Source: Aotearoamyces nothofagi (taxonomy: Eukaryota > Ascomycota > Leotiomycetes > Leotiales > Tympanidaceae). Taken from it: 64,000 nucleotides of DNA. Shown piece after piece: positions 1 to 11,471 of this stretch. Position 1 is the stretch's first letter. Each line of letters opens with the position of its first letter. The notes under the pieces are model-generated. The model searched no databases. It was not told where the DNA came from and worked only from the letters and a program-made list of their open reading frames with translations. Location: the NCBI GenBank assembly GCA_015345905.1, contig JADDTR010000003.1, positions 744,001-808,000 on the forward strand. The letters run 5' to 3'. Made by a program: the position numbers and the translations under genes.

Positions 1-324
1 GAGGCTGATACGTCGAGCGCAACTGTTGATGATTCATTGCCGCATCCTCGACCCTTCGAGGCGAGGAGAGACTTCTTCCAGAGGACGACGAATGAGTGGC
101 AGGAGGTCTTGATGACCAGCTTGAGATGGCAGGGCATCCAGCCAGAGTCGTTATCGGTCAAGGAGATCAAGACTAAGGCGTTTGAGATGTCAGAAGAGAA
201 GTGGTGGGATTGCAGAGAAGAGATTACTGCATTGGAGGATGAGCAAGAGGCGGCTGGAATTGGAGAAGTTGTCACTTTGGCTGATAGAGGCGAAGGAGCT
301 GGTGCGGGAGGGAGAAGACGATAG
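1..324 (+). CDS. KEL3: Kelch-repeat protein Kel3, C-terminal part (DUF4110), cut by window edge
   Basis: The reading frame is open from base 1 and stops at 322-324, so only the last 107 codons are present. The sequence contains PRPFEARRDFFQRT, LRWQGIQPES, EEKWWDCREEI and ends in a Gly/Arg tail. This matches my recollection of the DUF4110 domain at the C-terminus of the fungal Kel3/KLHDC4 kelch proteins, whose beta-propeller would lie off the left edge. The exact cellular role of Kel3 is poorly known. The assignment rests on the C-terminal domain alone. The gene converges with SWC6, whose stop codon lies 168 bp away. Confidence 0.75.
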   Translation, partial: EADTSSATVDDSLPHPRPFEARRDFFQRTTNEWQEVLMTSLRWQGIQPESLSVKEIKTKAFEMSEEKWWDCREEITALEDEQEAAGIGEVVTLADRGEGAGAGGRRR

Positions 325-491
325 ATATTTAGTCGAAATATTAATCACTTGTTCCACAATGAGTACACATAGGATGCTTCAAGATAATTCCTCAGTGATT
401 CTAGTACTGGTATATTCATCAATTACCCGGACGCCTTCGCTATGCTTTCCATTTTCCAGCCGTGTTGTAAAATTTCCCACTCAAACCTTTC

Positions 492-1500
492 CTAAGCACC
501 ATATCTAGTATAACAATCCTCTTGATGAGTCCTTAGACAATCCAATGCACAAACCCTGCTTCCACAGTTCTTACACTTAACTCGTCCCCAGTACCCACAA
601 ATATCACAGAACTTTCTCGTTGGCCGCCTCATATCTTCTGCTGTTAGCTGAGCCCTCGCCCCCAAGTACGTCAATGGCGGTTCAGAAAGGACCTTTTTCA
701 GTTCCTCTGAAGAGGGCGCGGATGGAACACGCGATTTGAGTAAAGGGTCATTGTCGCCCGGATGAGATGTAAGTTCTTGCGATGCTGGAAGTAAGCTGAT
801 CTCGGTCGTTGGCGCGTCGGTCATCGCCACATCAGCGGCGCTGAGCTCTTTCTTGACGGCTGAGGTTGCTGCGGCCGAACCAGATCCAGACGGGCCTTTG
901 GGGGTCGACACCTTTCGCAGTGGCGTTGAAACTGCTGCGGCATTTATATCTCTCCTCTTGTGCGAACGCCTGCCTACGCCTGTGAGATCCGATGCAGAAC
1001 TTGTCGAGGCGGGCGATGCCCGAAGCGCGGGTGTAGGAGGCAAAGGTTGGTTATGGGCATGCGACTGTGGTTGCGAGGCAGCGAGTGCAGCGAGTGCTTC
1101 GGCATCAGAGAGATGATTGGCAAAGGTTTTCTGGGACTGAAGGATCTTACGGACGGCGGGAGTAACCTTGCCATGGGTCACTGAGGTAATTGTTAGTATG
1201 CCATCTGCTGTAAGAAAGAGTAGATATACCTCGTCCTGCATTGTCCTTGTGTCTTATTGGGACTGGAATTTGCACTTCCTTATAACCCTCCTTGTCTAGA
1301 GCTGCTAGATCTCGAAGGATCTTGGCATCTTGCTTTGCAGTGTTCTCGTACGCGCTGGCGGAAGGTTGGTTGCGAGCAGCGCGTTTGCGCGACTGCTGAA
1401 GAGGGGCGGCAGGATTTGTTCCTGTATCTGCAACTAATACCCATCCGGGCGTATGAATTGATCTGGAATTAGGGATGTCTTGAACACCGAAGAGCTCCAT
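492..1500 (-). CDS. SWC6: SWR1 chromatin-remodelling complex subunit Swc6/Vps71 (HIT zinc finger)
   Basis: Exons 1230-1500 and 492-1180 are joined across a 49-nt intron (GTATAT donor, CTAAC branch, CAG acceptor), giving 319 residues. The C-terminus carries a HIT-type zinc finger at about residues 280-312 with the pairs CDIC, CKNC, CALDC and a final H/C pair. Vps71/Swc6 and human ZNHIT1 end in this kind of finger and help load H2A.Z through the SWR1 complex in the nucleus. The N-terminal motif KQDAKILRDLAALD followed by a Lys/Arg stretch also fits. The middle is Ser/Ala/Pro-rich and probably disordered. Other HIT-finger proteins are possible, but the terminal position of the finger favours Swc6. 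Confidence 0.85.
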
Positions 1501-1864
1501 TTTGTGTTCTGTCTTGCAGTTGTAAGGTTATCAAGGAAGCCGCGGCGGCAATTCGCCAGATAATATTTCTAGCCTCGAGCCGAGGCTGACAATCAATAGT
1601 AGAAGTATTTGCACGTTTTTGACTACATTATTGGCCTATGTATGCAGCGAGATAAACTGGACTTTGATATACTTGTACACGATGACTGAAGCTTATTGGT
1701 TGCTAGTATACTTCTTTCAATGCAGTGAACGGCATATGAAGTCTCCCCAAACCTGTCCTTTCAACCTGATATCACAGAGGCCATCAAATAACCTTACACA
1801 ACGCAATCGCTCATATTTCATCGAACAGGGCTATATTTCCACTAGACATCGCAGAATCGAATTC

Positions 1865-2476
1865 CTAGTTGCTCTTCTTCTCTAGAGCCAGTAGCTTATC
1901 CTCCAGCGTCTGGCAGTATGCGTGTACTCGTTGGACGGCCGTCTGTAGACTCTACATCACCAGAATATCCAGGTCAGCAATATGCCCCAGAAAGCGGATA
2001 AGTATTTGCACCACTTGCAAGGATCAATATATCAACATGAATACAGGCTAAGGTATCTTGAGCTGTGGTATGCGGAAGAGCGGAAAGTCGTAGGTGGAGA
2101 GCTCAGAAGGCAAGAATGGGAAGGCATGAAATACGCACGTAGATATCTTCCGTCAACAACTCATTTGATACCTTGTATTCGTCGAGAATATAATAATAGA
2201 CGCCAGCGCCCGTGAGCGTGCTACCTAGAAGGAACCCGAAAAGCCTGAAATTGCCCCAGCGTTAGCCGTAGGTCACATACGCATTGTCAGCGTTGTGCTG
2301 TCGGGAACAACAGAATAAACTAACCCTCCTCTGAAAGCCCCGATAGGCTTTCGCGCTGGAAGCGGCGTGGCATCGGCGAGCCTCCGTGAGGAGGTTTGGA
2401 AGCTTCGGGTTATGCGTAGAGATGAGGCGGGCGAGGAGAGGATGCGCATTGCCGGAGAAAGCATGCGGGATGTCAT
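1865..2476 (-). CDS. Small single-membrane-span protein, probably mitochondrial, function unknown
   Basis: Three exons (2325-2476, 2139-2244, 1865-1951) join to 114 residues. The N-terminus is rich in Arg and Ser with no acidic residues (MTSRMLSPAMRILSS, then ITRSFQTSSRRL), as expected for a mitochondrial targeting peptide. One hydrophobic glycine-rich segment follows (GLFGFLLGSTLTGAGVYYYI, about residues 57-76), then a charged helix (DEYKVSNELLTEDIY) and a C-terminal coiled-coil-like tail. This suggests a small inner-membrane protein with its tail outside the bilayer. I do not recognise a named family. An in-frame upstream start at 2620 exists but would bury the targeting peptide, so I chose the ATG at 2476. 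Confidence 0.75.
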
Positions 2477-3088
2477 ATTTGCTTTAGGATGATTGCTGCC
2501 ACTGGGAAAGATGTAGATTCGGTTTCGACGGCTATGGAAGAAGTGCAGGTGGAGGAGGAGAAAGACCGAAGCTGAGCTGTGTTGGGCGTGTGACTTCGGG
2601 AGCTTGCTTGCCTGATTCACGAGTTGAATATCAGTAGCTATGTTGCGGAGTACAATAGCCGAGATTCCGGGGGTCGTCGATGTGACGAGTTAGAGTGCTC
2701 TGGTTTGTTATTCGTGGCCACATTTACATATAACCTATCTTCATACTACATAACCCATTGCATTGAATGCCGTACTCTTCATACATTTTCTGTAATTTTA
2801 ACTCGAACATGTCTTCGCAACAGACTAGAATTTGCTGTAGAGTTTTGTTGTATTAGCTGTTTGTATAATCGATTGAAGTGGAGCACCCGAGGACCTCTAT
2901 GTCATCTACATCAAGGGATCTACGGAACTACCGCATGCAGCACGGATGGTTCGGACGATATCAAGACAAATTAATTTTCATTCAGTAAACTATCATGTTA
3001 TAAATCCCGTATCCCTAGTATCCCATGAGCCGCAAGAAACTATAATACAGATAACATGGACTTTTCCAAGTTTCCCTAGCCATGCCAT

Positions 3089-4931
3089 CTACAACTCATC
3101 GTGCTCATCGTCGACGGCAGACTCGACAGCCTCAGCAGCCTCGCTAACCTTTGACTTGACAGCGTCTGTGACCTCCTCAGCAGCGCTGCTGGCGCTTTTC
3201 GTGGCAGCCTCAGCGGCCTGGCCCAGAGACTCGACTTCTGGCAGCTCAACATCAGGCTCGGGAATGACAACTTCAACCGCATACTTTCCATTCTCGGCAA
3301 CAAACTTGGCGAGATCCTCAATGGTGCGATGTCCACTGTAGGTGATGGGTGAATCTTTGGCGCCAGCTGGGAATAACTTAATCGTAGGGAAGCCTTGGAT
3401 CTCATCTGGGACATCGTTGAGGGTGGCGTCAACCTTGGCGATAATGACCTTCTTTGAAAACTCGGGATTGTTGAAGTATAAAGCGGCAAGCTCTTCATAC
3501 TTGGGAGCAAGAGCTTTGCAGTGACCACACCATGGTGCATAGAATTCAACCAATACATCCTTGTCGTTATCGAGAACGATTTCCTTGTAGTTGTGAGCTA
3601 CAACGATGTGCACAGGACCCTCTTGGCTTTCTGGAAGAGGCTCAGACTTGACGCTTGGTTCCAGGGTACCGTCAACGAAGCTCTTCAAAAACGCACTAAT
3701 GCCAGCTACGGAGATCTCCTTATTTTGATCAAACGGGAACTTTTGTTGTGTAGCAATTTGCTGGATGGCAAAGGCTGGGAAGGAGTCAGTCTTTAAGTTC
3801 AGATTGCCGGCGTGAGCTCCGAATGCCTTTGCATCAATCGTTGCAAAGCTAACAACACCTCTGTGCTTCTCGGCCAAAGGTTTCAGAAGGTTTCCCAACT
3901 CAGTACGCTCCTCAGCGGTCTCAGCGAAGATGTATGCAAGGGGAAGACCAGCGGCCATGTAACCAGCGTATGTATCCGGACCAACCTCACCAACCAATGG
4001 AACAGAAGACGTCTTAATAAATATTTCAATCTCGTCCTTGTCCCACTTCTCACTGAAGACGTTCTTCTCCTCATCGAACTGTTTGTAAAGGACAATTGCT
4101 GGGGTAGTGACACCCTCAGCCTTGGCTAGGGCAGCGTCATTCACGGCGCCGAAAAGATAAGTGTCGCGATTCGCCTCAGCAATACTTGTCCAGGTCTCAT
4201 TAGACGACTTATCGTCAGCATTGAAGTAGGCGACTAAGACAACCTTGTCGGCAGATTTGAACTCCTCAAAGGTGTCCTTTGTCAAGGTTGACACAGCGGG
4301 GAGAGATTGCTTGACCATGTAGGAAGTGATACTAAGTAAAATCGTATTAGCCAGTAAACTTTGATCTCCGAAGAATGGGAGGCTTACGCTTGCGCCTTTC
4401 GCTGGCCGGAATATGGTGTGACATTGTCTGGGCCGCGGAAGATCTTGAGAGTTGGATACCCCTCAACGCCAAAGCTTTGACAGAGCTCTACTTCCTCTGT
4501 GCAGTCGACTTTAGCTAGTTTGATATCCTTCTCCTTTAGAGTAGTAGCAGCCTCTTCGTATTCGGGAGCCAATGCTTTGCAGTGACCACTGTTAGGGATG
4601 ATTAGCGATTTTATAAATCAAGGGGGAGCGAACGGTACTTACCACCAAGGCTATAGAAAAGGTTGGAAGTTAGCAATGCAGAATACTGAGAAAGGATATC
4701 TAGACACATACTGCGAAGACTGTAGAAAATGAATATTAGCATAAGTCTCCAATAGAGAAAGAGTCCCAAAGGACGAGACGAGGAGAGGCAAGACATACAC
4801 TCTGCAAGAACGAGCGGGTTCTCCTTGATGAAGTCAGGGAAGCTGTCCGCCTTAAGGTCGTGGACGTCCGAGGCTGAAGCTACAGCTGCAGCTCCAATGA
4901 GCCCGAGGGCCATATTCTTGAAATTCCGCAT
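3089..4931 (-). CDS. PDI1: Protein disulfide isomerase Pdi1, ER lumen
   Basis: Five exons (4799-4931, 4712-4719, 4643-4650, 4388-4588, 3089-4331) give 530 residues, the usual Pdi1 length. Exons 2 and 3 are 8 nt each; only their inclusion yields the active site [10 protein letters not shown] at residues 45-54. A signal peptide ([14 protein letters not shown] region) leads, and the order is thioredoxin domain a (C50/C53), b, b', then a' with a second APWCGHCK (C385/C388), an acidic/Ala-rich tail and the ER-retention signal HDEL. The enzyme forms and rearranges disulfide bonds in secretory proteins. Introns 1-4 are 79, 61, 54 and 56 nt, all with GT-AG ends. Confidence 0.95.
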
Positions 4932-6711
4932 ATTGCTTGATGGGAGGGGAAAGTGCCTATTGATTGAATTGAATGTGTCAGATCAAGTAAAGAATTAAAA
5001 GTTGAATGAATTTCCGCGCAATCGGGATGGGTAGATATTGGAAGATGTGGAACAGAGGAACTTTTGTAACCCACCTTAAGATATCTGTGCGTACGGGAAG
5101 GTGTTGGACTTGACGAGACTGACGCTGGTAGATGTGGAGATCTGTCGCCTTTATCTGAGCTGCAATCTGAGCTAATCCCGTCGGCTACCTACCCTTTGGT
5201 GGTAAACTCGGTGCTTACCAATAGAGAACAGCGTGGCTTCAGTAACTGCACGCGAGGCGCCTGCCAAGTCTAAATTACGAGTGACCTCGTGTAGCTCTAC
5301 TTGAACGCATATCGTACGTGTACCCACGAACACACCGGAGGTCAACCACCACACATATGCTTCTTTTCTAACGCCGGGCACCATGTATTTACAGCGTCAA
5401 TCATCAGTCCCTTCAATCCTGACTCCCTTTAGGGCTAGGACAGCGTGTATGAGGTTGGAGGCACAATACAGCATGGTACTGGAAGTCATACGCCGACAGA
5501 CTTTTGATAGACCTCATCTGTGGGGCTGAAAACACCATCTGCCATTTACCATTCATGATATACTGTGTTCTCCTCAGAGACCACAGAATGTTGCACGTTG
5601 CTCCTAGTATGGGGAGGACATGATACAATATAGCTTGGAGATGACCCGGATTTGCCACAGAATATGCTATATACGTGTATATGGGGATGAAAAGTGGCTC
5701 CTTTATGCTATGCACCTTCGATCCAATATTTGTAGGTGGGGGAGTGACTGCTTCGCGACACAGGCGCCGCCATATTGAAGTGTTGAAGTATATTGGTTTT
5801 TTTAGTCTTTCAACCTGTCTAAAGTTTGAATCATGCTGGCATTATAGTAGTTATATGTCTGCGGATATCAGATAATAATTATGGAAGCTATCGTAGTGAA
5901 GAGGCGTCCCGACCCCCTATATTTTCCCGATACTCTGCATCTTTGCGTGTTAATTTCCCTGGTTCTGTGAGCTAGAAATACTTTCACAGTATTGCTGATG
6001 TCTCCTTCGAGTGACGAGACTGCATAAGATGCTGATGATTCTCGTGGTTAACGCGGAATTGCAGCGAATCCATTTTTATAGCTTATAGTCTCGTTTTGTA
6101 TAATGCGTTACGTTCGAGAAGCGGATTGCTGTATGATCTAGGACCGTAAGACATACGAGGTACTTCAGTATGTCGTCAATAATTTCCAGCTGTGTAGAGC
6201 ATCAAAGGAGGCTCTTGACAAGCCACTCCAGGCTCTCGCTACATATTCCCAGATGGAGCGACGAGGTCATTGCGAGGGTTTTGTACCTTCTATAATCCAA
6301 GTGATTGAAGATTGTACAGCTCCTTAAAGTCAGGCAATCTCAAAGGCTGAAGCCGTTTCTTCGATGCTGTTGTTAAGGTTGTCTATTTTATTTGAAGCTT
6401 TTCGTTTCAGCATGCTCAGACAAACGCTCTTACCTTGAATCACTTGCCAATTGTAGGCCCTTCCGTCTAGAAAGTGTTGTCCGGAATTCGTACCTTCCCT
6501 AAGAGGCATTCATCTACACGTTCACACTGACCGCCCTCTGCGTCCTCCTATGGCATTAGCGCCGATTGCCTCGACCTGAAATGTGCTGCACCAGATCTTC
6601 TCCGCATTCGTCCCCCCCTTTCAGATCCGACTTCAAATATTCTTTCCCAACAGAACTTTCTCTCAAGCCTTCTAGTTTGGCCTACTCACTATACTCACGA
6701 TCAGATGAACC
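4932..6711. other. Gene-free interval between PDI1 and the orphan at 6712
   Basis: This 1.8 kb interval separates two divergent genes and has only short unconvincing reading frames. The last 150 bases before 6712 are pyrimidine-rich, as is common around fungal transcription starts. I see no repeat, tRNA or mobile element in it. Confidence 0.6.
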
Positions 6712-9700
6712 ATGGAGGGAACAACGTCTGTGAAGCGCTCTGTTAGCCATGAGACACCTAGTCGCAATCGCTCTGGTCGATACAGGACATCACCCACTAG
6801 GCACGACGAGAACAACACTATGATCCTAGTACCTTCATCTCTTAGCAGTATGATGAAGACGACCACAGAAACAGGTGATATTGGCCAATTTTCCATAAAG
6901 CCGTCTCGGATTCCTCATCCCGCAGCTGCATCTCTGAAATCCAACTCCCAGAGGAAGAAGCTGGGCGCGATATCTGCAAATTTCACTCCACAACGACAAC
7001 GACGGCAAGATCATTCGCTATTCAATGTATCGGCTCTCCCCATACCGGTAGTTGACGATAGGAGGCGCCTGCCATCGTACACCAGAGATGTGACATCAGA
7101 TGCGGGTTCGATGTATGAAACTGCCAGCCAGAAACCACCAGCGGGCTCCCGAATATTCGAAGACTCCGGCTGTCGTTCATATTCCATGACCCAGACAACA
7201 CATTCATCACCCAAGCTGGCCAACCACCGGTCCTATGCAAGTCTAAGAAGCCACCCAGAACAAAATCTACTTCAGCGTCCACGATCTCCATTTCCATACC
7301 CCGCACGATTAAAACGGCCGGGATTTCGACCATCGTCTCCTGTTCTTGCCGACGGTCTGATCGACTACAGTCGCCGGGCTGAAATTGACCGAGCTCCAAC
7401 TGTAAGTATATTATTCACAGCCCTTCGATTCGCGAGTATTTGTTTACGACAACTGGGCTGTAAACAATGCGCTCCTCACTGACAGACATATCTAGGATCC
7501 TAGTCGTAATACATCATCACCATTATCACTATATACCCAGACAGGACCCTCGCAAGCTTTGGTGCTTAGATCAGATGTAAATAGATCAACCCCTTCACTG
7601 CGCGCTACATCCTCACCTCTACGTCCACGCCCGTCTGAGAGGTTAGAAGGCAACGCATCACCAGGTCCTAGAACGTTCAGCTTAGCGTCTACTCCCAACC
7701 CCTATCATTATGGTCCATCCGCGTCAACTACAACAACGCCGAGAAAACTGCACCCGCCGTCTCCACTATATTACGACTATACTGAGGAGTTCGCTATTGA
7801 GGGGACATACTCTGGGCAAAATGCAGCGGAGCCGCTCCGTTCACTACCTCCACCGCCGTTTCTCATTGACAGGACAATACATGAAGAAAGCGAATTGAGT
7901 TCACAATGGCCACCATCGAACCTATCTGGTACCAAAGGCCCAGAAAGTACGTTCCAGCTCGATGCTCAAACTGGTTCTTCAACTAGGAATGTTGATGACT
8001 ATGGGAGTTTTAAAGATGCAGAGCTTACGATAAAGTCTGCACCCGATCCTGTACTGGGTTTGAATACTGAGATACCTACGCCTATTTATTTGTCTAACTC
8101 GATGCGACGGGTATCATACAAGGCTGAGGGCACATCAACTCATGATGATGATTATCTACAGCACAGACTTGTCCCTATACCTTCTACGTGGAGCCAGCCG
8201 AGAAATTGTGATCATGACGATCGCTTATCCTTGATGCCTGAGAACCTCCCTACTGGGCGATCTTTGGACCATATAGGATGTCCACAGATACCAAACAGCC
8301 ATACTCTGGATGATCAGGAAGATGCCTTGGACGTAGAACATATCTCTAATCTAAGCTCTTCCTATCGTCTATCACCACCCCTACGAATCTTTCCGGAACC
8401 GCCTGATCGTCATGTCCAGATACCTGGCCATCCGTTGGCGGCGCCTATCAAGGAGCCTGTGCAAAGTTCTGATCAATGCCATGGAAACGCCTTTAAACAT
8501 CCTCCGCAACGCTCTACATCTGTTCAAGATGGAAGGATCCGATCGAGCCGCTTCTCCTCAATAGATCACGGATTAACAGATCTGGCGCAACTAACATCGA
8601 AGTATGAAGCCGCCAATATAACATTTGCGCCTGAAGACCTGATTCGGCAGTCTGCAGAACTGTCACAGCGACCTCTGCCCCCCCTGCCCCCTATGCCACC
8701 CAATAGAACCATCGCAGACTCTCCGAAGTTGCCTAATGATAACATTTTGCTCTTTAAACTAAACTCGAGTGCGAGTTCACGGTCGGTATTGAACAAATTT
8801 CGGAGTGAGGGAAATCTCAGGTCCTCTTACAGCAGATCTCCCGGATGCGACCGCATAGGATTCCATGAAGACCATACATCAATGTGGAAGGAAAATAAGA
8901 ACGAAGATGACGAGATACCAAACTTCAGTCATCGGATTCCAGATAAGTCTGTCGCACGCTCGATTTCACCAATGCTAGCCCCAAAAGCGGTGTCTCCGGC
9001 CCGGGAGCTAAGGTTGAAGAACAGTGTTCCACGCTTGATGAAAGCATTGCCTACTGTGCCGCCATCGGACTCTATACAGGACCCTTTGGCTTTTCGGCTT
9101 ACATCCGTCGAATTGCCCGCCACATTCCCACCATTGGCGGAGTTACCACCAGATCCAGAGAAAGGCTTACAGCCCGTCAAGCTAGATTTTGTTCCCGTTC
9201 AGCCAAAGGTACCATTTCAGCCCAAAACAGTGCTACACACACCGGTTTCACGGAAGCTCAAGCTCAAATCTAGATCCTCTGCCTCCTTGCGACCACCTTC
9301 TCCACCAAGTTCTCGTCCATGGAATTTGGATGAGAGTTATCCGTGGACCGACCAACCGCCAAGTGTTCGATTGCCATCTATCATTTCCAATGGAAGACCT
9401 GCTGCACGAAGCCCATCTAGGTTCAGGTTGAAAGTAAGGAGAAGATCAAGTTCAGCAACAGGAACCGTGAGAATCACCAAAGAGGCAGGAGATCACGCAC
9501 TCTCGAGTCATCCCAATATGCAGCACCCAAAATATCTATTTACATCTGCTAATGGTTTGACTGGATTGTTTCGCAAAGTCAGTCAGCGTTTCAACCCTAG
9601 CAAGGCGAACAATAGCGGTGAATCTTGCAAGGCGGGTGATACTGCTGTCCCTTCGGATCATTTGATGCCTAGAGACGAGCCGCCCAGCCCAGACTTAGCA

Positions 9701-10063
9701 AACGTCCATCTACCACCTTCCACATCGTTTGCCTTAAGTCCCACGGATGTTCAAAGCTTCTTTTCAGACGATAGTTCTCAAATAGAAGGACAAAACAGCC
9801 TTCGAAAAAGAATCTCGAACCTACGAGCACGCATTTCAGTTCCTTACACATCACGCTCAGGAGCACCGGGAAATACCGATATAGCTCCAGGCCGATCTAG
9901 ACTTGATAACATTGTGCGGAGCAGTGAAGATACTAGGACGCACATAACCGAGTTTCCACCCCAAAAACTCAAGACGAAGGTCTCTGGCTGGTTTAGGGGC
10001 GCTCGGGCAGCAGTGGTAGGGTGTGTAAAGGGGCGAAACAGCTGTGAGGAAGTAAAGTTGTAA
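6712..10063 (+). CDS. Large Ser/Pro-rich disordered protein, function unknown
   Basis: Two exons (6712-7401 and 7496-10063) join in frame across a 94-nt intron (GTAAGT donor, TATCTAG acceptor) to give 1085 residues. The protein is dominated by Ser, Pro, Arg and Thr, with short proline motifs such as RPLPPLPPMPP that resemble SH3 ligands. Basic patches lie near residues 640-660 and a short hydrophobic/basic end (SGWFRGARAAVVGCV) may touch membranes. No enzymatic domain or transmembrane helix is visible. The long open frame with balanced codon use supports a real gene. It may be a scaffold or cell-polarity adaptor, but that is a guess from composition only. Confidence 0.8.
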
Positions 10064-10648
10064 GGTGGTATGTGTCGGAAGGGGGTAAGTGCCAGAATGG
10101 TAGTTGTCGATGTGTGGCTCATGATACTTTACGCTAGCAATCACCGCAGCTTTTGGACCGCCATTGTCAGGCTTAGCCTGTATTCTTAGCTGTCCAGCCT
10201 AGATATAGGGCGAACTACGGCTCTGCCGGTCGCCTATAGCTTCTCAGAATAAATACATTATCGACTAAGGTCTATAAATTAACGCGTTACATGCTCTTGG
10301 CGCGCATTGGTTGTCAATAGCCTGTTATGCCCCGCAGTATATAATCTTAGCGACGTTGAAATGGTTGAGATAATGGTGTATATGATCTGAAATGAGCTTG
10401 TCAACGGGTGAACATGACGTACTAAATGTGCTTGTATATATGTCCCACATGCAGGATTTAAGCCACCCATTTCAACAAGTCAATCAAGGACTCCCGAAAA
10501 AAACCCCTATAGCTACATACATAGCTGTTAGAAACCTTCTCGAATTAGTTCACGAACTGCTGCCCAGTCCAAAAAAATGCAGAATCGAGCCTAAACACGT
10601 TCTTTTCCAATGCTATCTGAGCTAGATATACACGTAAAAGGGAAAGCT
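10064..10648. other. Intergenic interval
   Basis: This stretch separates the disordered orphan from the small orphan at 10649. It is AT-rich near 10240-10620 and contains an A-run (10497-10504). No coding sequence or repeat is convincing here. Confidence 0.5.
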
Positions 10649-11194
10649 ATGCCGCCATCACCGAACCCCGAGCGACGCGGCTTTGCAAAATTCCGTCAAC
10701 GTTCAAGGGAGAAAATCAGCCAACCTTTCCGACAACTGCTCGGCCGGCAACAAAGCGGCAGCCCGGCGAGCGACGAAGCAAACTCCCCGACCGACGGAAA
10801 AGGGGAAGAGGATGCCGGCGCGGGCTGTGAAGGCGGACCAAAGCAATCGGCAACGGGTACCGAAGCACGGCCCTGGACGCCGAAGCGAGCGGAGACCTCT
10901 AAGGCCGTGGAGGCGTGGGATGGGCTGTTGATGATGCAGCCTGTGAAGTATGCGAATTATTGGCGCGATCCGAAGACGGGGCACATCAAGTGTGATAGAA
11001 GACCGACGGCTCTGGGATTTTACGACCTGGGGAATTCGACTGCGGATACAGGAGGGGGGAGTGAGGAGCGTGCACCGGCACAACAGATTGCTGAGGATAG
11101 CGGCAGTCAGGCGGAGCGGAAGGATGCTCAGGGAAATGATAGCGGTCGGCGGAGGATGACCGAGGTGAATGCCGTGGTAAAGTGTGGGGGATGA
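10649..11194 (+). CDS. Small basic/disordered orphan protein
   Basis: A single open frame gives 181 residues from the ATG at 10649, which sits right before MPPSPNPERRGFAKFRQ; another in-frame ATG lies at 10610. The N-terminal third is basic (RQRSREKISQPFRQLLGR). The middle contains a more ordered-looking patch, AVEAWDGLLMMQPVKYANYW followed by RDPKTGHIKCDRRPTALGFY. The rest is Glu/Gly/Ser-rich. The segment is clearly more GC-rich than the flanking DNA, as coding sequence often is here. I do not recognise the family, and the gene could be lineage-specific. Confidence 0.5.
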   Translation: MPPSPNPERRGFAKFRQRSREKISQPFRQLLGRQQSGSPASDEANSPTDGKGEEDAGAGCEGGPKQSATGTEARPWTPKRAETSKAVEAWDGLLMMQPVKYANYWRDPKTGHIKCDRRPTALGFYDLGNSTADTGGGSEERAPAQQIAEDSGSQAERKDAQGNDSGRRRMTEVNAVVKCGG

Positions 11195-11471
11195 TGGCAA
11201 TCAGGACATAACGTGTGAGCGATACGACGAAATTTAAGGACGGATATGACAAAATTTAAAATTGGAAGAGTTTAAAAAGGGTCGGATGGACCCGAGAAAC
11301 AGCCCCTAATTGGGTCTCATTGGACACCTTTTGACTCTTAGCTATCATTGCATTTAGTAATAATCATAATCAGATAATCAAATCACCAGAATACGTAAAC
11401 AGATCTGCTCACTTGTGACGTAGATGTGTCTAACATTCCTGCTATAGAACCATCCATCTATGTAGCTTGAT

